Counted from the stretch's first letter, positions 22,939 to 32,706 are shown. The stretch: DNA of 64,000 nucleotides from Bradyrhizobium sp. sGM-13 (GCF_018398875.1 NZ_JAGWDK010000016.1:62001-126000); one strand, 5' to 3'. Notes: generated by a model not told the origin, from the letters alone. Numbers and translations: made by a program.

Positions 22939-24912
22939 TTACCGCTCGACGAAAGCGCGCTGGAACTGATCCAGGATCGGCTTGAAAAGGTAGCTGAGCA
23001 TGGTCCGGCTGCCGGTCTGCATGAATACTTCCGCTGGCATGCCCGAGACGAGCTGCAGCCCGGCGAGCAGCCGGCGCTCCTCTTCCGGCAGCATGATCCG
23101 GACCGTGAAATAGGACGTGCCGGTCTGCTGGTCGCGAGTGGTGTCGGGCGAGACATACGACACCTGACCGATCAGTTGCGGCGTAACCCGCTGGTTGAAG
23201 GCGGAGAAGCGCACGAAAGCCTGCTGGCCTTTCCGCACCTGATCGATATCGTTCGGCTGCAACCGAGCCTCGATCTGCAGATCGTCCGAATCAGGCACCA
23301 CCTCCATGATGGTGTCGCCGGGGCGAATGACGCCGCCGATGGTGTGCGCGTTGAGCTGATGGATCACGCCCGACGTCGGCGCGCGCATCTCGATGCGCTC
23401 GAGCACGTCGCGCGCGGCGACGGCGCGCTCGCTGAGTTCGGCTTCCTTGCCTTGCGCCTCGCCGAGCTCCTTGACGACTTCCGTCCGTACGTCCTGGTCG
23501 AGCCTGACCATCTGAAGCTTCGCCTCGTCAACCTTGGTTTTGGTCTCGGCGATCGTGGAGAGCAACTGGCCGCGTTCGCCTTCGATTCTGGCACTCTCGC
23601 GCTGCAGGGCCGTGAGTCGCGCGATCGGCACGAGACGCTTGTCGAACAGCTCCTGCACTCCCGTGAGCTCACCGGTGATCAGCTCCAGTTGCTTGGCCTT
23701 GGACGCGACCTGCGCTTCGAGGCCGATGATCTCTTCGCCAAGCTGCGACACCTTGCTCTGCAACAGCTCCCTTTGGCTCTCGCGTGCGGTCACCCGAGCC
23801 CTGAACAGCGAGGCTTCGGAGGCCAGCACTGTTTTGACGTTGCCGTCGTCCAGCCGGGTCGATAGTTCGGGCGGTATGGCCGGTTTGGGCAGACCGTCGC
23901 GCTCGGCGACCAGCCGCGAGATTTTCGCCCGCACCTCATCGAGCTGCTTGCTCACGACCTGAAGGCTGGCCTGCGCCTGTGTCGAGTCCAGCCGCAGCAA
24001 GAGATCGCCGGCGTTGACCCGCATGCCATTATTGACCGCGATCTGCGCGACCACACCGCCGGTCGGATGCTGGATGGTCTTGACGTTGGACTGCACCACC
24101 AGATTACCCGGCACCACGACGGCGCCCGACAAGGGCGCGAACGCCATCCACCCGCCTGCCAGTCCGCCGACGACGAGCAGCACCCGCAGCCCGGTGCGCA
24201 ACTCGTTCTCGTAGGCGCGCGCCGCCCGCAGCACAATGCTCTCGCCGGGCGCGGCCGCCACATCCGCCGATGCATCGCGATTGGCAAGGAATGCAACGCC
24301 TGCGGTCACGCCGTTGCGGACCACCCGCGTCACCGAACGCTCGCGCGGCACGGCGCCCGCAGGGGCCGGCGGCGCCAATTGGGGAGCCTCGATGCGAGGC
24401 GGCTCCCGCCGCTCGTCGATCTGCAAAAGCTCCGGTCTCGACCTCGGCATGTTCATGAGCGACGGATCGTCCGGCGCGATGATCGGACCGCGCGCCTGCC
24501 GTTCATTCGGACCCGAATTGACCGCCCGGCCGCGGGGGCTGGCCGTCCGCGGCGGCGGCGTAAACTGCGGCTCACGCGCCGCGCGTCCACTGCGCACCGG
24601 CGGCGGCTCGGCATCGCGGCTGTCAGACTGCGATCCAAAAGGGCCGAGCCAAGCATCGAGCACGCGACTCATCTTGCCCTTTTTCAGCCGCTTCGGCCGG
24701 GCCGGACGCCGCGCGCCCTGACGCGGTTCGTCATTCGCCGGACGACGAAGCGGCGGCCGCTGCTGCTGATTGTCTTGTTCGAATGCCTGCCGCAATCGCT
24801 GCAGTTCGAGAATCAACGCCTGGCCTTGCGGCGCAGCGGCCTCGGCATCCGTTCCTTCGAACCGGCTCCGCACCACTCTTTCGTCGGCATGGACGTGATC
24901 AAAATTCTTCAT
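22939..24912 (-). CDS. Type I secretion membrane-fusion (adaptor) protein with long N-terminal extension
   Basis: A 657-residue HlyD/PrtE-family protein. Residues about 241-258 (LRVLLVVGGLAGGWMAFAPL) are the single membrane helix; then comes the standard GAVVVPGNLVVQSNVKTIQH opening, a long coiled coil (about 320-480), and the C-terminal barrel with MRAPTSGVIHQLNAHTIGG. Known adaptors have short cytoplasmic tails. This one has about 240 residues before the helix, rich in Pro, Arg, Gln and Glu and apparently disordered. The start is supported by a 4-base ATGA overlap with the ATPase gene, so the extension is unlikely to be an annotation artefact. It links the inner-membrane ATPase to an outer-membrane TolC-type channel encoded elsewhere. 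Confidence 0.9.
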   Translation of the reverse strand: MKNFDHVHADERVVRSRFEGTDAEAAAPQGQALILELQRLRQAFEQDNQQQRPPLRRPANDEPRQGARRPARPKRLKKGKMSRVLDAWLGPFGSQSDSRDAEPPPVRSGRAAREPQFTPPPRTASPRGRAVNSGPNERQARGPIIAPDDPSLMNMPRSRPELLQIDERREPPRIEAPQLAPPAPAGAVPRERSVTRVVRNGVTAGVAFLANRDASADVAAAPGESIVLRAARAYENELRTGLRVLLVVGGLAGGWMAFAPLSGAVVVPGNLVVQSNVKTIQHPTGGVVAQIAVNNGMRVNAGDLLLRLDSTQAQASLQVVSKQLDEVRAKISRLVAERDGLPKPAIPPELSTRLDDGNVKTVLASEASLFRARVTARESQRELLQSKVSQLGEEIIGLEAQVASKAKQLELITGELTGVQELFDKRLVPIARLTALQRESARIEGERGQLLSTIAETKTKVDEAKLQMVRLDQDVRTEVVKELGEAQGKEAELSERAVAARDVLERIEMRAPTSGVIHQLNAHTIGGVIRPGDTIMEVVPDSDDLQIEARLQPNDIDQVRKGQQAFVRFSAFNQRVTPQLIGQVSYVSPDTTRDQQTGTSYFTVRIMLPEEERRLLAGLQLVSGMPAEVFMQTGSRTMLSYLFKPILDQFQRAFVER

Positions 24913-26744
24913 GACGAAACACTCTCGGCAAGTGATGCGCGCTGCTCTGCCTTGGCCTGTGGCGCGGGCTGCGACGGCGCGCCCTTGCCGTTGGCGTTGC
25001 GGACGCGCGCGAACACCTCTTCGCTCGGGCCGAACGCGATCGCCTTGCCTTCGTAGAGCACCATCGTCATATCAAGCGCGGAAAGCGCGCTTGGGCGGTG
25101 CGATATGACGACGACGATGGATTTGTTCTGGCGCATGATGGCGATGGCGCGGGTCAAGGCGTTCTCACCGTCGGCATCCAGATTGGCGTTGGGCTCGTCG
25201 AGAACGATCAGAAACGGATCGCCGAATACCGCCCGCGCCAGGCCAACGCGCTGCTTCTGTCCAGCCGACAGCGAGATGCCGCCCGCCCCTATTCGCGTCG
25301 CATAACCCTCCGGCAGGCGCAGGATTATGTCATGGACGCCGGCGATCTGGGCGGCCTTGAGGATGGCGTCGGAAGTTGCGTGTTCGTCGAAACGGCAGAT
25401 GTTCTCCGCTACCGTGCCGTCAAACAAGCCGACGTCCTGCGGCAGATAGCCGACGTGTCGGCCGAGATCCTCGTTACGCCATTGATCGAGGGAGGCGCCG
25501 TCAAGCCGCACCGCGCCGCGATGCGCCGGCCAGATTCCAACCAACGCCTTGGAAAGCGAGGTCTTGCCCGACGCGCTGGCGCCGAGCAGCGCCAGCCCCG
25601 CGCCGGCCTTGAGCGAAAACGTAACGCCAGACACGATCGGCATGTCGAAACCGGGCGCTGCCACCGCGAGATTTTGCACGGACAATTCGCGGCAGGGACG
25701 CGGCAGCATGACCGGCGGTGCCGGAGGCGGTGCGGTCGCCTTGCATATGTCGCGCAGACGGGCGAGGCCCTGGCGGGCGGCGGCCAGTTGCTTCCAGGTG
25801 CCGAGCGCGATTTCAACCGGTGCGAGCGCGCGCCCCATCAGGATTGACGACGCGATCATAACGCCACCCGACGCCTTGTCGACCACGACGAGATAGGCGC
25901 CGATACCGAGCATTCCCGATTGCAGAATGTAGCGCAGCACCTTCGCGGCCGAGCCGAGATTGGCATAGACGTCGGTGGCGCGGATGTTTTCCTGCAGGTA
26001 GCGCTCGTTGGCCTGCGACCAGCGCGCCGTCAACCGGTCCGTCATGCCGAGCGCGCGGACGATTTCCGCGTTGCGCTGCGTCGCATCCGCCAGCACCTGG
26101 CGCTGCGCGTTCATATCCATCGCCGCCTTGGCCGAATTGCGCGAGATCCGCTCGGTCAGCAAGGTCATCGCAATGATCGCCGCAGTACCCAGCAGCGCCG
26201 TGAAGCCGATCGCGGGGTGAAACAAAAACAGTCCGATCAGAAAGACCGGAATCCATGGCATGTCCAGGAATGCCGTCGGCCCCATGCCCGACATGAAGGT
26301 GCGCACCTGGTCGAGATCGCGCAGCGGCTGCTGCATCAGCACCGGCTTGACGCCGCGCAGCGGCAGGGTGGCGAGCGCCGAATGGATCGAGCCTTGCAGG
26401 CCGGCATCGAACAGCGTTGCGACCCGGCACAGCATCCGCGATCGCATCGCGTCGAAATATCCCTGCACCAGATAGGCGAACAGCACCATCAGGGACAGGC
26501 CGAACAGGGTCGCGAGGTTACGGCTCGGAATCACCCGATCGTACACCTGCAACATATAGAGTGGGCCCGACAGCATCAGGATGTTGATGACGCCGCTGAA
26601 TACGGCGACGCCGATCATGCGGCGCGCACTGGCGCGCAGCGCGTTGGTGACGGGATCCTCGCCGGCCAGCGTCGAACGCAGGCCCGAGACCGCGCGGGGC
26701 ACTGCCCGCGCTCGGTCCTGCGTCTGCCCCTGAGCGATACTCAT
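24909..26744 (-). CDS. Type I secretion ABC transporter, permease/ATPase fusion (PrtD class)
   Basis: A 611-residue half-transporter. The N-terminal membrane domain has about six helices, beginning MIGVAVFSGVINILMLSGPL and YMLQVYDRVIPSRNLATL, which are hallmark sequences of PrtD-like exporters. The C-terminal ATPase has Walker A GASASGKTS, signature LSAGQKQRVGLARAVFG and Walker B FLIVLDEPNANLD. There is no N-terminal C39 peptidase or its inactive form, so it should act on substrates with uncleaved C-terminal signals. It is co-transcribed with the adaptor and divergent from a large acidic protein that may be the cargo. Confidence 0.92.
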   Translation of the reverse strand: MSIAQGQTQDRARAVPRAVSGLRSTLAGEDPVTNALRASARRMIGVAVFSGVINILMLSGPLYMLQVYDRVIPSRNLATLFGLSLMVLFAYLVQGYFDAMRSRMLCRVATLFDAGLQGSIHSALATLPLRGVKPVLMQQPLRDLDQVRTFMSGMGPTAFLDMPWIPVFLIGLFLFHPAIGFTALLGTAAIIAMTLLTERISRNSAKAAMDMNAQRQVLADATQRNAEIVRALGMTDRLTARWSQANERYLQENIRATDVYANLGSAAKVLRYILQSGMLGIGAYLVVVDKASGGVMIASSILMGRALAPVEIALGTWKQLAAARQGLARLRDICKATAPPPAPPVMLPRPCRELSVQNLAVAAPGFDMPIVSGVTFSLKAGAGLALLGASASGKTSLSKALVGIWPAHRGAVRLDGASLDQWRNEDLGRHVGYLPQDVGLFDGTVAENICRFDEHATSDAILKAAQIAGVHDIILRLPEGYATRIGAGGISLSAGQKQRVGLARAVFGDPFLIVLDEPNANLDADGENALTRAIAIMRQNKSIVVVISHRPSALSALDMTMVLYEGKAIAFGPSEEVFARVRNANGKGAPSQPAPQAKAEQRASLAESVSS

Positions 26745-27174
26745 TGAACTGCCCTACGACCCACTCGTTCGGGTCTCCCTGCAGGTCTCCTTGACGCGCG
26801 ATGCGGACCATTTTTCGGCAACAATGCGACGAATGCCGATTGTTCAAGTTCGCTCGTGGGTAGAACGGTGGCAAACGCTCGGTGGTTGCCGAAACGGCGT
26901 GCACACCTTCGGCGAAGATGCCGGCACCGAAGACCCGGCGCGTCAGACAAGGGCTGCGATGTCCTTCTCGCGTGCGCTTCATTCGCCGTTTTCCCGCACG
27001 GCGTGCGTCATGGATTTGTCCGTCTATCACCTTGCTTCGGCGCTCATTGGTCGCTGTGTCGGCCGAATGACGCCATCAAGCTAAATGATCCTTCACCATG
27101 CGCGACGTCCCGCCCCCTGGCGGATGGCCGCGCCTATGCATCAATGGATTTGACTGGACAGCAGGGGACGAACA
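26745..27174. other. 430-base divergent intergenic region between secretion genes and putative cargo
   Basis: No convincing gene is present. It must hold the promoters of the minus-strand secretion operon and of the plus-strand gene at 27175. Short reading frames in it have no recognisable domain, signal peptide or start context. I see no strong hairpin or repeat. Confidence 0.5.
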
Positions 27175-28671
27175 ATGGCTCGCTTGGCTCATGGGGATCA
27201 GCCCGACGCTGACCTCGATCTCCCGATCGATGAAGTCGCCAACCCGCCAGTCGCTCCGGCTTCCCCGTCCACGACACCGCTCGAAGAACCGCCGCCGGCC
27301 AGTCAAACGATGTCACGGCCTGTCGGTTCGAATTTCTCCGATCTCGGCTCAACCTTCAACGGCATGGCTCGGGCGCCGGTGGATACGCCGCAACAAAACG
27401 CGCTCGGCTACGGCCCCCAACCAGCCGGCAGCATCGCAAGCCACACCAACGATCTCACCGCGGTGCAGAACAATCTGCTGGCCGAGCTCAATACAGGCCA
27501 GTTTTCCGGCGCCGCGCTCGGCCATGTTCAGGCGATGCTGTCCGACATCACCAGCGCCATTTCGGCGGCCAACGCCTCGGTGAGCGCGGGAGGCTCGTTC
27601 GGCAACGCCGCCGGCGCAGAACAAGCGCTTCGCGTCAGCCAACTCAGCGTCATCAATGCCGTCAGTACCGATCCCGTGCTGGTTAATCCGGCGCCGCCCG
27701 CGCCGCTGCCCACTGCCCCCGCCGCCACGGCGCCTCACAATCTCGCGGAGATCGGCGCGATCTTCGAGGACGTGGCCAGTCAGATCCTTGGCGGGGTCAA
27801 TGACGGTAACCGGGCGCAGATCACCGATGACATCAATGCCGTGATATCGGACATGCAGGCGCTGATGACCGCCAACCCGGAGTTGTTCGACGGGCTAACC
27901 GGCGTCCATGCCGATGAGATCGTGCAGCAACTCCAACTCGAACTCGTCTATATCAACGATCCCTCGATAAGCCCCAATGCAGCACAGGCGAGCGTCGACA
28001 ACATCCTCGACATCATCGACATCATCCAGAGCGATGCCAATCTGGCTGATATGGCAACGCAAGACGGCATCGGCGGCCTTTCGCCGCTTCCGGATGACAC
28101 CTCGCCGGCTCCGAAATATCTCGACAATGACGTGCAGACGGCGTTCGTGGCCAATTTCATTGCGCAGTCAAATTCGCTTGGAAAGCAAGCCGTCGACCTC
28201 GTGGGAAGCCAAGACGGCGAGGCGATCGCCGCGCTGATCGATGATCTCAGAGCATTCGAGAAGAGCGTCACCGATTTCGACGCGGACCTGGGCGGCATCC
28301 TAGGCGCCGAGATTGCCGCGATGATCAAGGGATTGCAGACCGGCAACGCGACGCTGGTCGTAGCTGCAGCGGACCAGATGCACGGCAATGCGGCCGATGC
28401 CGGCGGCAACAATATCCCTGTTACCGGCGGCACCTACAATCCGGACGGCTTGACGGTCGCCGAGGTGCTGGGCATGCCGGTCGCGGAGACGCCGGCAGCC
28501 GAAACGCCGGCGGCGCTGGCCGCGGCGGCTAGCGTGCAACAAGTCGCAGCCCCCACCATCAGCGGCGAGCCGGTGATGGTTGCGACTGCCGACGTAGAGA
28601 TCGGGGGCGCGGACCAAGCCAATTCGGACATGCCCGAACTGGCGCATCATTTACATCATATGTGGGGATAG
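27175..28671 (+). CDS. Large acidic Cys-free protein, putative type I secretion substrate (498 aa)
   Basis: No family is recognised. The protein has no signal peptide and no cysteine, is poor in Lys/Arg, and is rich in Ala, Asp, Asn and Gly. These are common properties of type I secretion cargo. The N-terminal 100 residues are Pro-rich. Around 90-140 and 190-330 are amphipathic helical stretches with related phrases such as LTAVQNNLLAELNTGQFSGA and RAQITDDINAVISDMQALMT. A second Pro/Ala-rich segment lies near 430-470. It ends PELAHHLHHMWG. No GGxGxDxUx calcium repeats occur. ATG 27175 has AGGGG at good spacing. It is divergent from the type I exporter genes 430 bases away. Confidence 0.75.
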   Translation: MARLAHGDQPDADLDLPIDEVANPPVAPASPSTTPLEEPPPASQTMSRPVGSNFSDLGSTFNGMARAPVDTPQQNALGYGPQPAGSIASHTNDLTAVQNNLLAELNTGQFSGAALGHVQAMLSDITSAISAANASVSAGGSFGNAAGAEQALRVSQLSVINAVSTDPVLVNPAPPAPLPTAPAATAPHNLAEIGAIFEDVASQILGGVNDGNRAQITDDINAVISDMQALMTANPELFDGLTGVHADEIVQQLQLELVYINDPSISPNAAQASVDNILDIIDIIQSDANLADMATQDGIGGLSPLPDDTSPAPKYLDNDVQTAFVANFIAQSNSLGKQAVDLVGSQDGEAIAALIDDLRAFEKSVTDFDADLGGILGAEIAAMIKGLQTGNATLVVAAADQMHGNAADAGGNNIPVTGGTYNPDGLTVAEVLGMPVAETPAAETPAALAAAASVQQVAAPTISGEPVMVATADVEIGGADQANSDMPELAHHLHHMWG

Positions 28672-28933
28672 CGGCGCGCGGCGCGACCTCTGGCGCCCCC
28701 GGTTACGTCGGGGACGCTGGAGGCCGATACATCAAAGCAAGAAACGCGTTCGCCGATTCGGCTCACGCGGCGGGCGCAAAAGAGCTCTTCACCGGCCTGG
28801 CCCGCAAAGAACAATCTGGACGATGGTCTCACCGACGGTTTTGAGCACCATCACTAGTGCGGCAGCGACATCGGCGGTTGGTGGGACGGCGCCAACAGTT
28901 GCTGCTCGGTAGATGAAGTAGCGGGGCGTATGT

Positions 28934-30811
28934 GTGAGGCAGCGTAAGACGGACTATGGGACCATCATTCTACACTGGACGTTCGTGGCCGCATTCGCCG
29001 TTGCGCTCGTCACCGGCTTACGCATTGCGACGGAAACGCCTGACCGGACCTGGATCAACTGGTTCGACGCCGTGTTGCCGCGCGACAGCGTATGGATCGC
29101 CCATATGCAGGCGGCCGTCGTCCTGGTCGCCGTGGCGATCGGCTACGTCGTCTACATGCTGCGCTCCGGTCTTGGACGCCGCGTCCAGCTCGACAAGGTT
29201 CGCCTGCGCGGTTTATTCGGCCGCGGGCAGGCCAGGTTGAGCGCCGTGATTGCCCTGATGTACTGGATTTTCTTCGTCACGATGTTCGGTTTGCTGGTTA
29301 GCGGCGGCGCACTCTACTTCGGCTTCTACTCCGGCTACGACGTGGCGATGCTGCATTGGGTGGGGACCTGGGTGATCCTCGCCTTTGTCGCCCTTCATGT
29401 CCTGACCCAATACAAGAGCGGCGGCATCTCGCAACTGCTGCGCATTTTTCGTCCCGCCCCATTGCCGGCACCGCCGCCACGGCTCGACGCCGTCGAGCTC
29501 TTGGGGCTGCTGGCCGAGCGATCGGCGCGGGCGCCGGAATCCGACGGCCCGCCGCCCGAGGTTGCATCGCATCCACTGCAGCCCGGCGCAGAGGCGCGCC
29601 GCGATCGGGCGCGTGAGCCGGATCCGGCGCCGCGATCTCATGCCGGGCCATCGAGATCGCGAAACCCGACTCTGCAGGCCAATCCGTTCCTCGTGGCGGC
29701 CGCCGCTGCGATCACCGGCGCTTCGCTCCTCGTGGCTACCGATCGGCTGGCGGTGGACAGTGTTCAGATTCGCCGCATCAATCCCGCCGACGCGCCGGTC
29801 CTCGACGGCGACACGTCCGATCGGGCCTGGCGCGGCGTCAGGCCGTTCTCGCTATTGACCGGAGAAGGCGGAAATTTCGACGGCAAGGGTGAGACCAGAA
29901 TCGAAATTCGCGCGGTGCATGACGGCACCTATGCCTATTTCCTCTTCACCTGGGAAGATTCGACGCGCTCGCTAAAACACCTGCCGCTCGTCAAGCAGGC
30001 CGATGGATGGCACCTGCTTCATTCCGGCTTCCAGCTTGGCGACGAGCATCAGTACAACGAAGACAAGTTTTCGGTGCTGCTGACCACGTCGGATGTCACG
30101 CTGGCGGGCGGACGAACCTTTCATCCCGGGCCGCAGCCGGTCGCCGGCGCGCCGGCCACCATGAGCGGCCGCGGACTGCATTACACGGCATCCGGCTATG
30201 CCGACGTCTGGCAGTGGAAGGCCACGAGCGGCGCGAGCGGTTGGATGGACGACACGCATTTCGGGCCGCCGCTCGACCCGACCCCGATGCAGGCGGCAAA
30301 CGTCGTTCCGTACAAGGGCGGCTTCGCGCCCGACCCGGGCACGGCAAACTACCGGGACAATTTCACTGTCGAGGCCGACGCGTCAGGCGGTTCGCGCCGG
30401 AGCCGGCTGATCGCTCCGCTGCGCCTGCCCAAAGTCGTCGCCGACACGGCGAACGCGATGGGGGATATCGACCTCGATCCCAATCACGGCGAAAGCGACG
30501 GCGCGCGATGGTTCATGACCGAGCAGGATTCCGTGCCGTATTCGACCAACGTCGACACCCGCATCCCGACGGGGACCGTGATCCCGGGCGTCATCCTGGG
30601 CGGCGAATTTTCAGGCGACCGCGCCGACATCAGAAGCGCAGCCCGTTGGGCTTCCGGCCACTGGGCGCTCGAGGTGAAGCGTCGGCTCGACACCACAAGC
30701 CAGTTCGACGTGCCGATCAAGACCGGCATCTTCATGCGGGTCGCCGCTTTCGACCACAGTCAGATCAGACATACACGGCACGTCCGTCCTATTCGTATCG
30801 AGGTGGAATAA
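28934..30811 (+). CDS. Cytochrome b561-type membrane domain fused to an ethylbenzene-dehydrogenase-like heme domain
   Basis: A 625-residue fusion. Residues about 10-165 form a four-helix cytochrome b domain with candidate heme-ligand histidines in ILHWTFVAAF, WIAHMQAAVV and LHWVGTWVILAFVALHV. A cytoplasmic Pro/Arg-rich linker (about 175-250) leads to a fifth helix (NPFLVAAAAAITGASLLVA). From about 275 to the end is a periplasmic domain of the ethylbenzene dehydrogenase gamma-subunit type (APVLDGDTSDRAWRGVRPF, HDGTYAYFLFTWEDSTRS, YNEDKFSVLL), which binds a b-type heme. It probably moves electrons between the quinone pool and the periplasm. The GTG start is the only candidate after an in-frame stop. 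The reductase gene follows directly. Confidence 0.85.
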   Translation: MRQRKTDYGTIILHWTFVAAFAVALVTGLRIATETPDRTWINWFDAVLPRDSVWIAHMQAAVVLVAVAIGYVVYMLRSGLGRRVQLDKVRLRGLFGRGQARLSAVIALMYWIFFVTMFGLLVSGGALYFGFYSGYDVAMLHWVGTWVILAFVALHVLTQYKSGGISQLLRIFRPAPLPAPPPRLDAVELLGLLAERSARAPESDGPPPEVASHPLQPGAEARRDRAREPDPAPRSHAGPSRSRNPTLQANPFLVAAAAAITGASLLVATDRLAVDSVQIRRINPADAPVLDGDTSDRAWRGVRPFSLLTGEGGNFDGKGETRIEIRAVHDGTYAYFLFTWEDSTRSLKHLPLVKQADGWHLLHSGFQLGDEHQYNEDKFSVLLTTSDVTLAGGRTFHPGPQPVAGAPATMSGRGLHYTASGYADVWQWKATSGASGWMDDTHFGPPLDPTPMQAANVVPYKGGFAPDPGTANYRDNFTVEADASGGSRRSRLIAPLRLPKVVADTANAMGDIDLDPNHGESDGARWFMTEQDSVPYSTNVDTRIPTGTVIPGVILGGEFSGDRADIRSAARWASGHWALEVKRRLDTTSQFDVPIKTGIFMRVAAFDHSQIRHTRHVRPIRIEVE

Positions 30812-31897
30812 ATGTCAAGGATTTGCAAAGTCACTGTCAACAACGAGCCGTATTTGGCCAATCGCGGCGAGCTTCTGCTCGACTGGGCGTTGATGAACGG
30901 GGTCGATCTTCCGCATGATTGCCGTTCCGGAATTTGCGGCGCCTGCCGCGTGCGGCTCGTCGACGGCCAGGTATTCGGCGGCCATAGCCGGGGCGACGAC
31001 ATGATCCACGCCTGCCAGGCCCGAATCGTCTCCGATCTCGAAATCGCGATTGAGGCGGCTCCCGAGCCGGTGGCGCTGTCGGCGGAAGTGGCGCAGACCG
31101 TTCAGCTCGCGCCCGACGTGGTGGGTGTCGACATCGAGCTGCCGAAGCCGCTCGACTATCTCCCCGGTCAGTACTGCAAGCTGCAGTTTCAAGGATTCCC
31201 GGCAAGGTCCTACAGCCCGACCTATCCGCTGGAAGGCCGGCCCCACGATCGCATCCTGCACTTTCACATCCGAAAGGTCGCGGACGGCCTGGTATCCTCG
31301 GCGCTGGGCCACGACATCCGCGCCGGACGCCGCGTCAAGCTGACGGGGCCGTACGGTCGCGCCTTTTTCAGGCAAGGCCATTCGGGCCGCATCGTTCTCG
31401 TTGCCAGCGGCACCGGTTTCGCCCCGATGTGGTCGGTCGCGGTCGCCGCGATCATGGAGCAGCCGCAGCGCGAAATGGTCTTCGTGGTGGCGGCCCGGAG
31501 CATCCGTTCGCTCTATATGCACGCGGCGCTGTGCCGGCTGGCGCTGTTTCCCAACGTCACGCTGATTCCGATGGTATCGGAGCCGCAAAATATCTCGCAT
31601 GCCGTTCGCAGCGGTCGGCCGACCGATCATTTGCCAAAACTCACGCCTGACGACGTGGTCTACACCGCGGGCGCGCCGGCCATGACCGATGCGGTGGCAC
31701 GGATTGCAAAGGCCGCGGGCGCCCGATGCTACACCGATCCCTTCGTGCAGGAGCCGCGGGCGGTCGAGCAGGCCGGCCTGATGTCGCGCCTCACCGGCTG
31801 GCTCAGCGAGCCGAAGTGCGGCATCCCGTTGCAGCCGGCGCAACGCGAGGCGCCGATGCCCCGCGGCGTATCCGCCGTTGGTGCGGGCAACCGCTAA
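30812..31897 (+). CDS. 2Fe-2S ferredoxin / FAD-NAD(P)H oxidoreductase
   Basis: A 361-residue flavoprotein reductase. The N-terminal plant-type ferredoxin domain has the cluster motif CRSGICGACRVRL and a fourth cysteine in MIHACQARI. Next come the FAD-binding barrel (RSYSPTYP, equivalent to RxYS) and an NAD(P)-binding domain (VLVASGTGFAPMWSV). This is the electron-supply layout of aromatic oxygenases. Here it starts one base after the stop of the cytochrome b561 fusion gene, so it probably feeds or drains electrons from that protein. The C-terminal 40 residues are an unassigned tail with a single CGIP cysteine. Its stop overlaps the convergent metallo-beta-lactamase gene by 4 bases. Confidence 0.9.
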   Translation: MSRICKVTVNNEPYLANRGELLLDWALMNGVDLPHDCRSGICGACRVRLVDGQVFGGHSRGDDMIHACQARIVSDLEIAIEAAPEPVALSAEVAQTVQLAPDVVGVDIELPKPLDYLPGQYCKLQFQGFPARSYSPTYPLEGRPHDRILHFHIRKVADGLVSSALGHDIRAGRRVKLTGPYGRAFFRQGHSGRIVLVASGTGFAPMWSVAVAAIMEQPQREMVFVVAARSIRSLYMHAALCRLALFPNVTLIPMVSEPQNISHAVRSGRPTDHLPKLTPDDVVYTAGAPAMTDAVARIAKAAGARCYTDPFVQEPRAVEQAGLMSRLTGWLSEPKCGIPLQPAQREAPMPRGVSAVGAGNR

Positions 31898-32706
31898 CCG
31901 ATGCCTGAGATGGCCGCGATATATCGCTGAACGGACATTTCGAACGCCGCCTTTGCATTGTCGGCGATGTTGCGGCCCCACCACGCGCCATGGATGCGGT
32001 CGAACGTCAGCGGCTCAACCGCGCGTGCGATCCGGCGCACGGCTGCTGCATTGAGCGGGATGTAATTCGGATAGCTGTACATGAAGCTGAGGGAGCGGCG
32101 GTCCATCGCGACCATTGCGACATCCCCGGTGAGCAATGCGCCCTTCCCTTGTACACCGGTGCGCCAATGCAGGACCGTGGCACCCGCAAAATGTCCGCCG
32201 GTTCGCACCAGCAGGATATCGTCCGAGATCCGGTGGCTGTCGCCGGTCCATGGCACGATTGTTCGATGCGGCCGAGTGACGAAAGCGCGGTCGTCGCCGT
32301 GCAGATAGACCGGCACGCCGCCGAACGCCTCACTCCAGTCCGCGACCGCGCCGTAGTAGTGCGGGTGAGAGACGGCAATCGCCTTCAGGCCACCGAGCGA
32401 ACGGACGTAGTCGATCGCCTCGGGCGTGGCTAACGGCACGCAATCCCACATCACGCAGCCGTCCGTTTCGCGCACGAGTAGCGCGCGCTGTCCGATCGCA
32501 AAGCTCGGCTTGAGTCCGATGCCGGGAATGCCGAGATCGTCACGCCAGACGAGCGTGTGACGTTGCGCCAGTTCCTCGCGGGTGAGCCACGCCTGTCCCT
32601 TCCAGTTCACATACTGCCGCTCGTCCTCGCAGACCGGGCACGCGGCCGGCGGCGCAGTACTTTCGGGAAACTGGGCGCCACATTGTTCGCAGGTCCATAG
32701 CGGCAT
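31894..32706 (-). CDS. Metallo-beta-lactamase-fold protein with N-terminal zinc ribbon
   Basis: A 270-residue protein. The first 27 residues form a rubredoxin-like zinc ribbon (Cys6, Cys9, Cys23, Cys26). The remainder follows the metallo-beta-lactamase fold: SHPHYYGAVADW in place of HxHxDH, then GGHFAGATVLHW, LLTGDVAMVAMD and a final HGAWWGR. The canonical Asp-His of the first motif is replaced by Tyr-Gly, so only some metal ligands are kept and catalysis may be altered. The start MPLWTCEQCG has GGAG upstream and is preferred to 32778. It is the third gene in a row after a copper amine oxidase and a gamma-glutamyltransferase. Confidence 0.82.
   Translation of the reverse strand: MPLWTCEQCGAQFPESTAPPAACPVCEDERQYVNWKGQAWLTREELAQRHTLVWRDDLGIPGIGLKPSFAIGQRALLVRETDGCVMWDCVPLATPEAIDYVRSLGGLKAIAVSHPHYYGAVADWSEAFGGVPVYLHGDDRAFVTRPHRTIVPWTGDSHRISDDILLVRTGGHFAGATVLHWRTGVQGKGALLTGDVAMVAMDRRSLSFMYSYPNYIPLNAAAVRRIARAVEPLTFDRIHGAWWGRNIADNAKAAFEMSVQRYIAAISGIG

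Noticed and set aside
27175..28671. RTX-type calcium repeats in the putative secretion cargo
   Set aside because: No GGxGxDxUx nonapeptide was found; the GG pairs present are isolated.
28662..28844. 60-codon plus-strand frame after the putative secretion cargo
   Set aside because: It overlaps the end of the cargo gene, has no ribosome site and encodes a low-information sequence.
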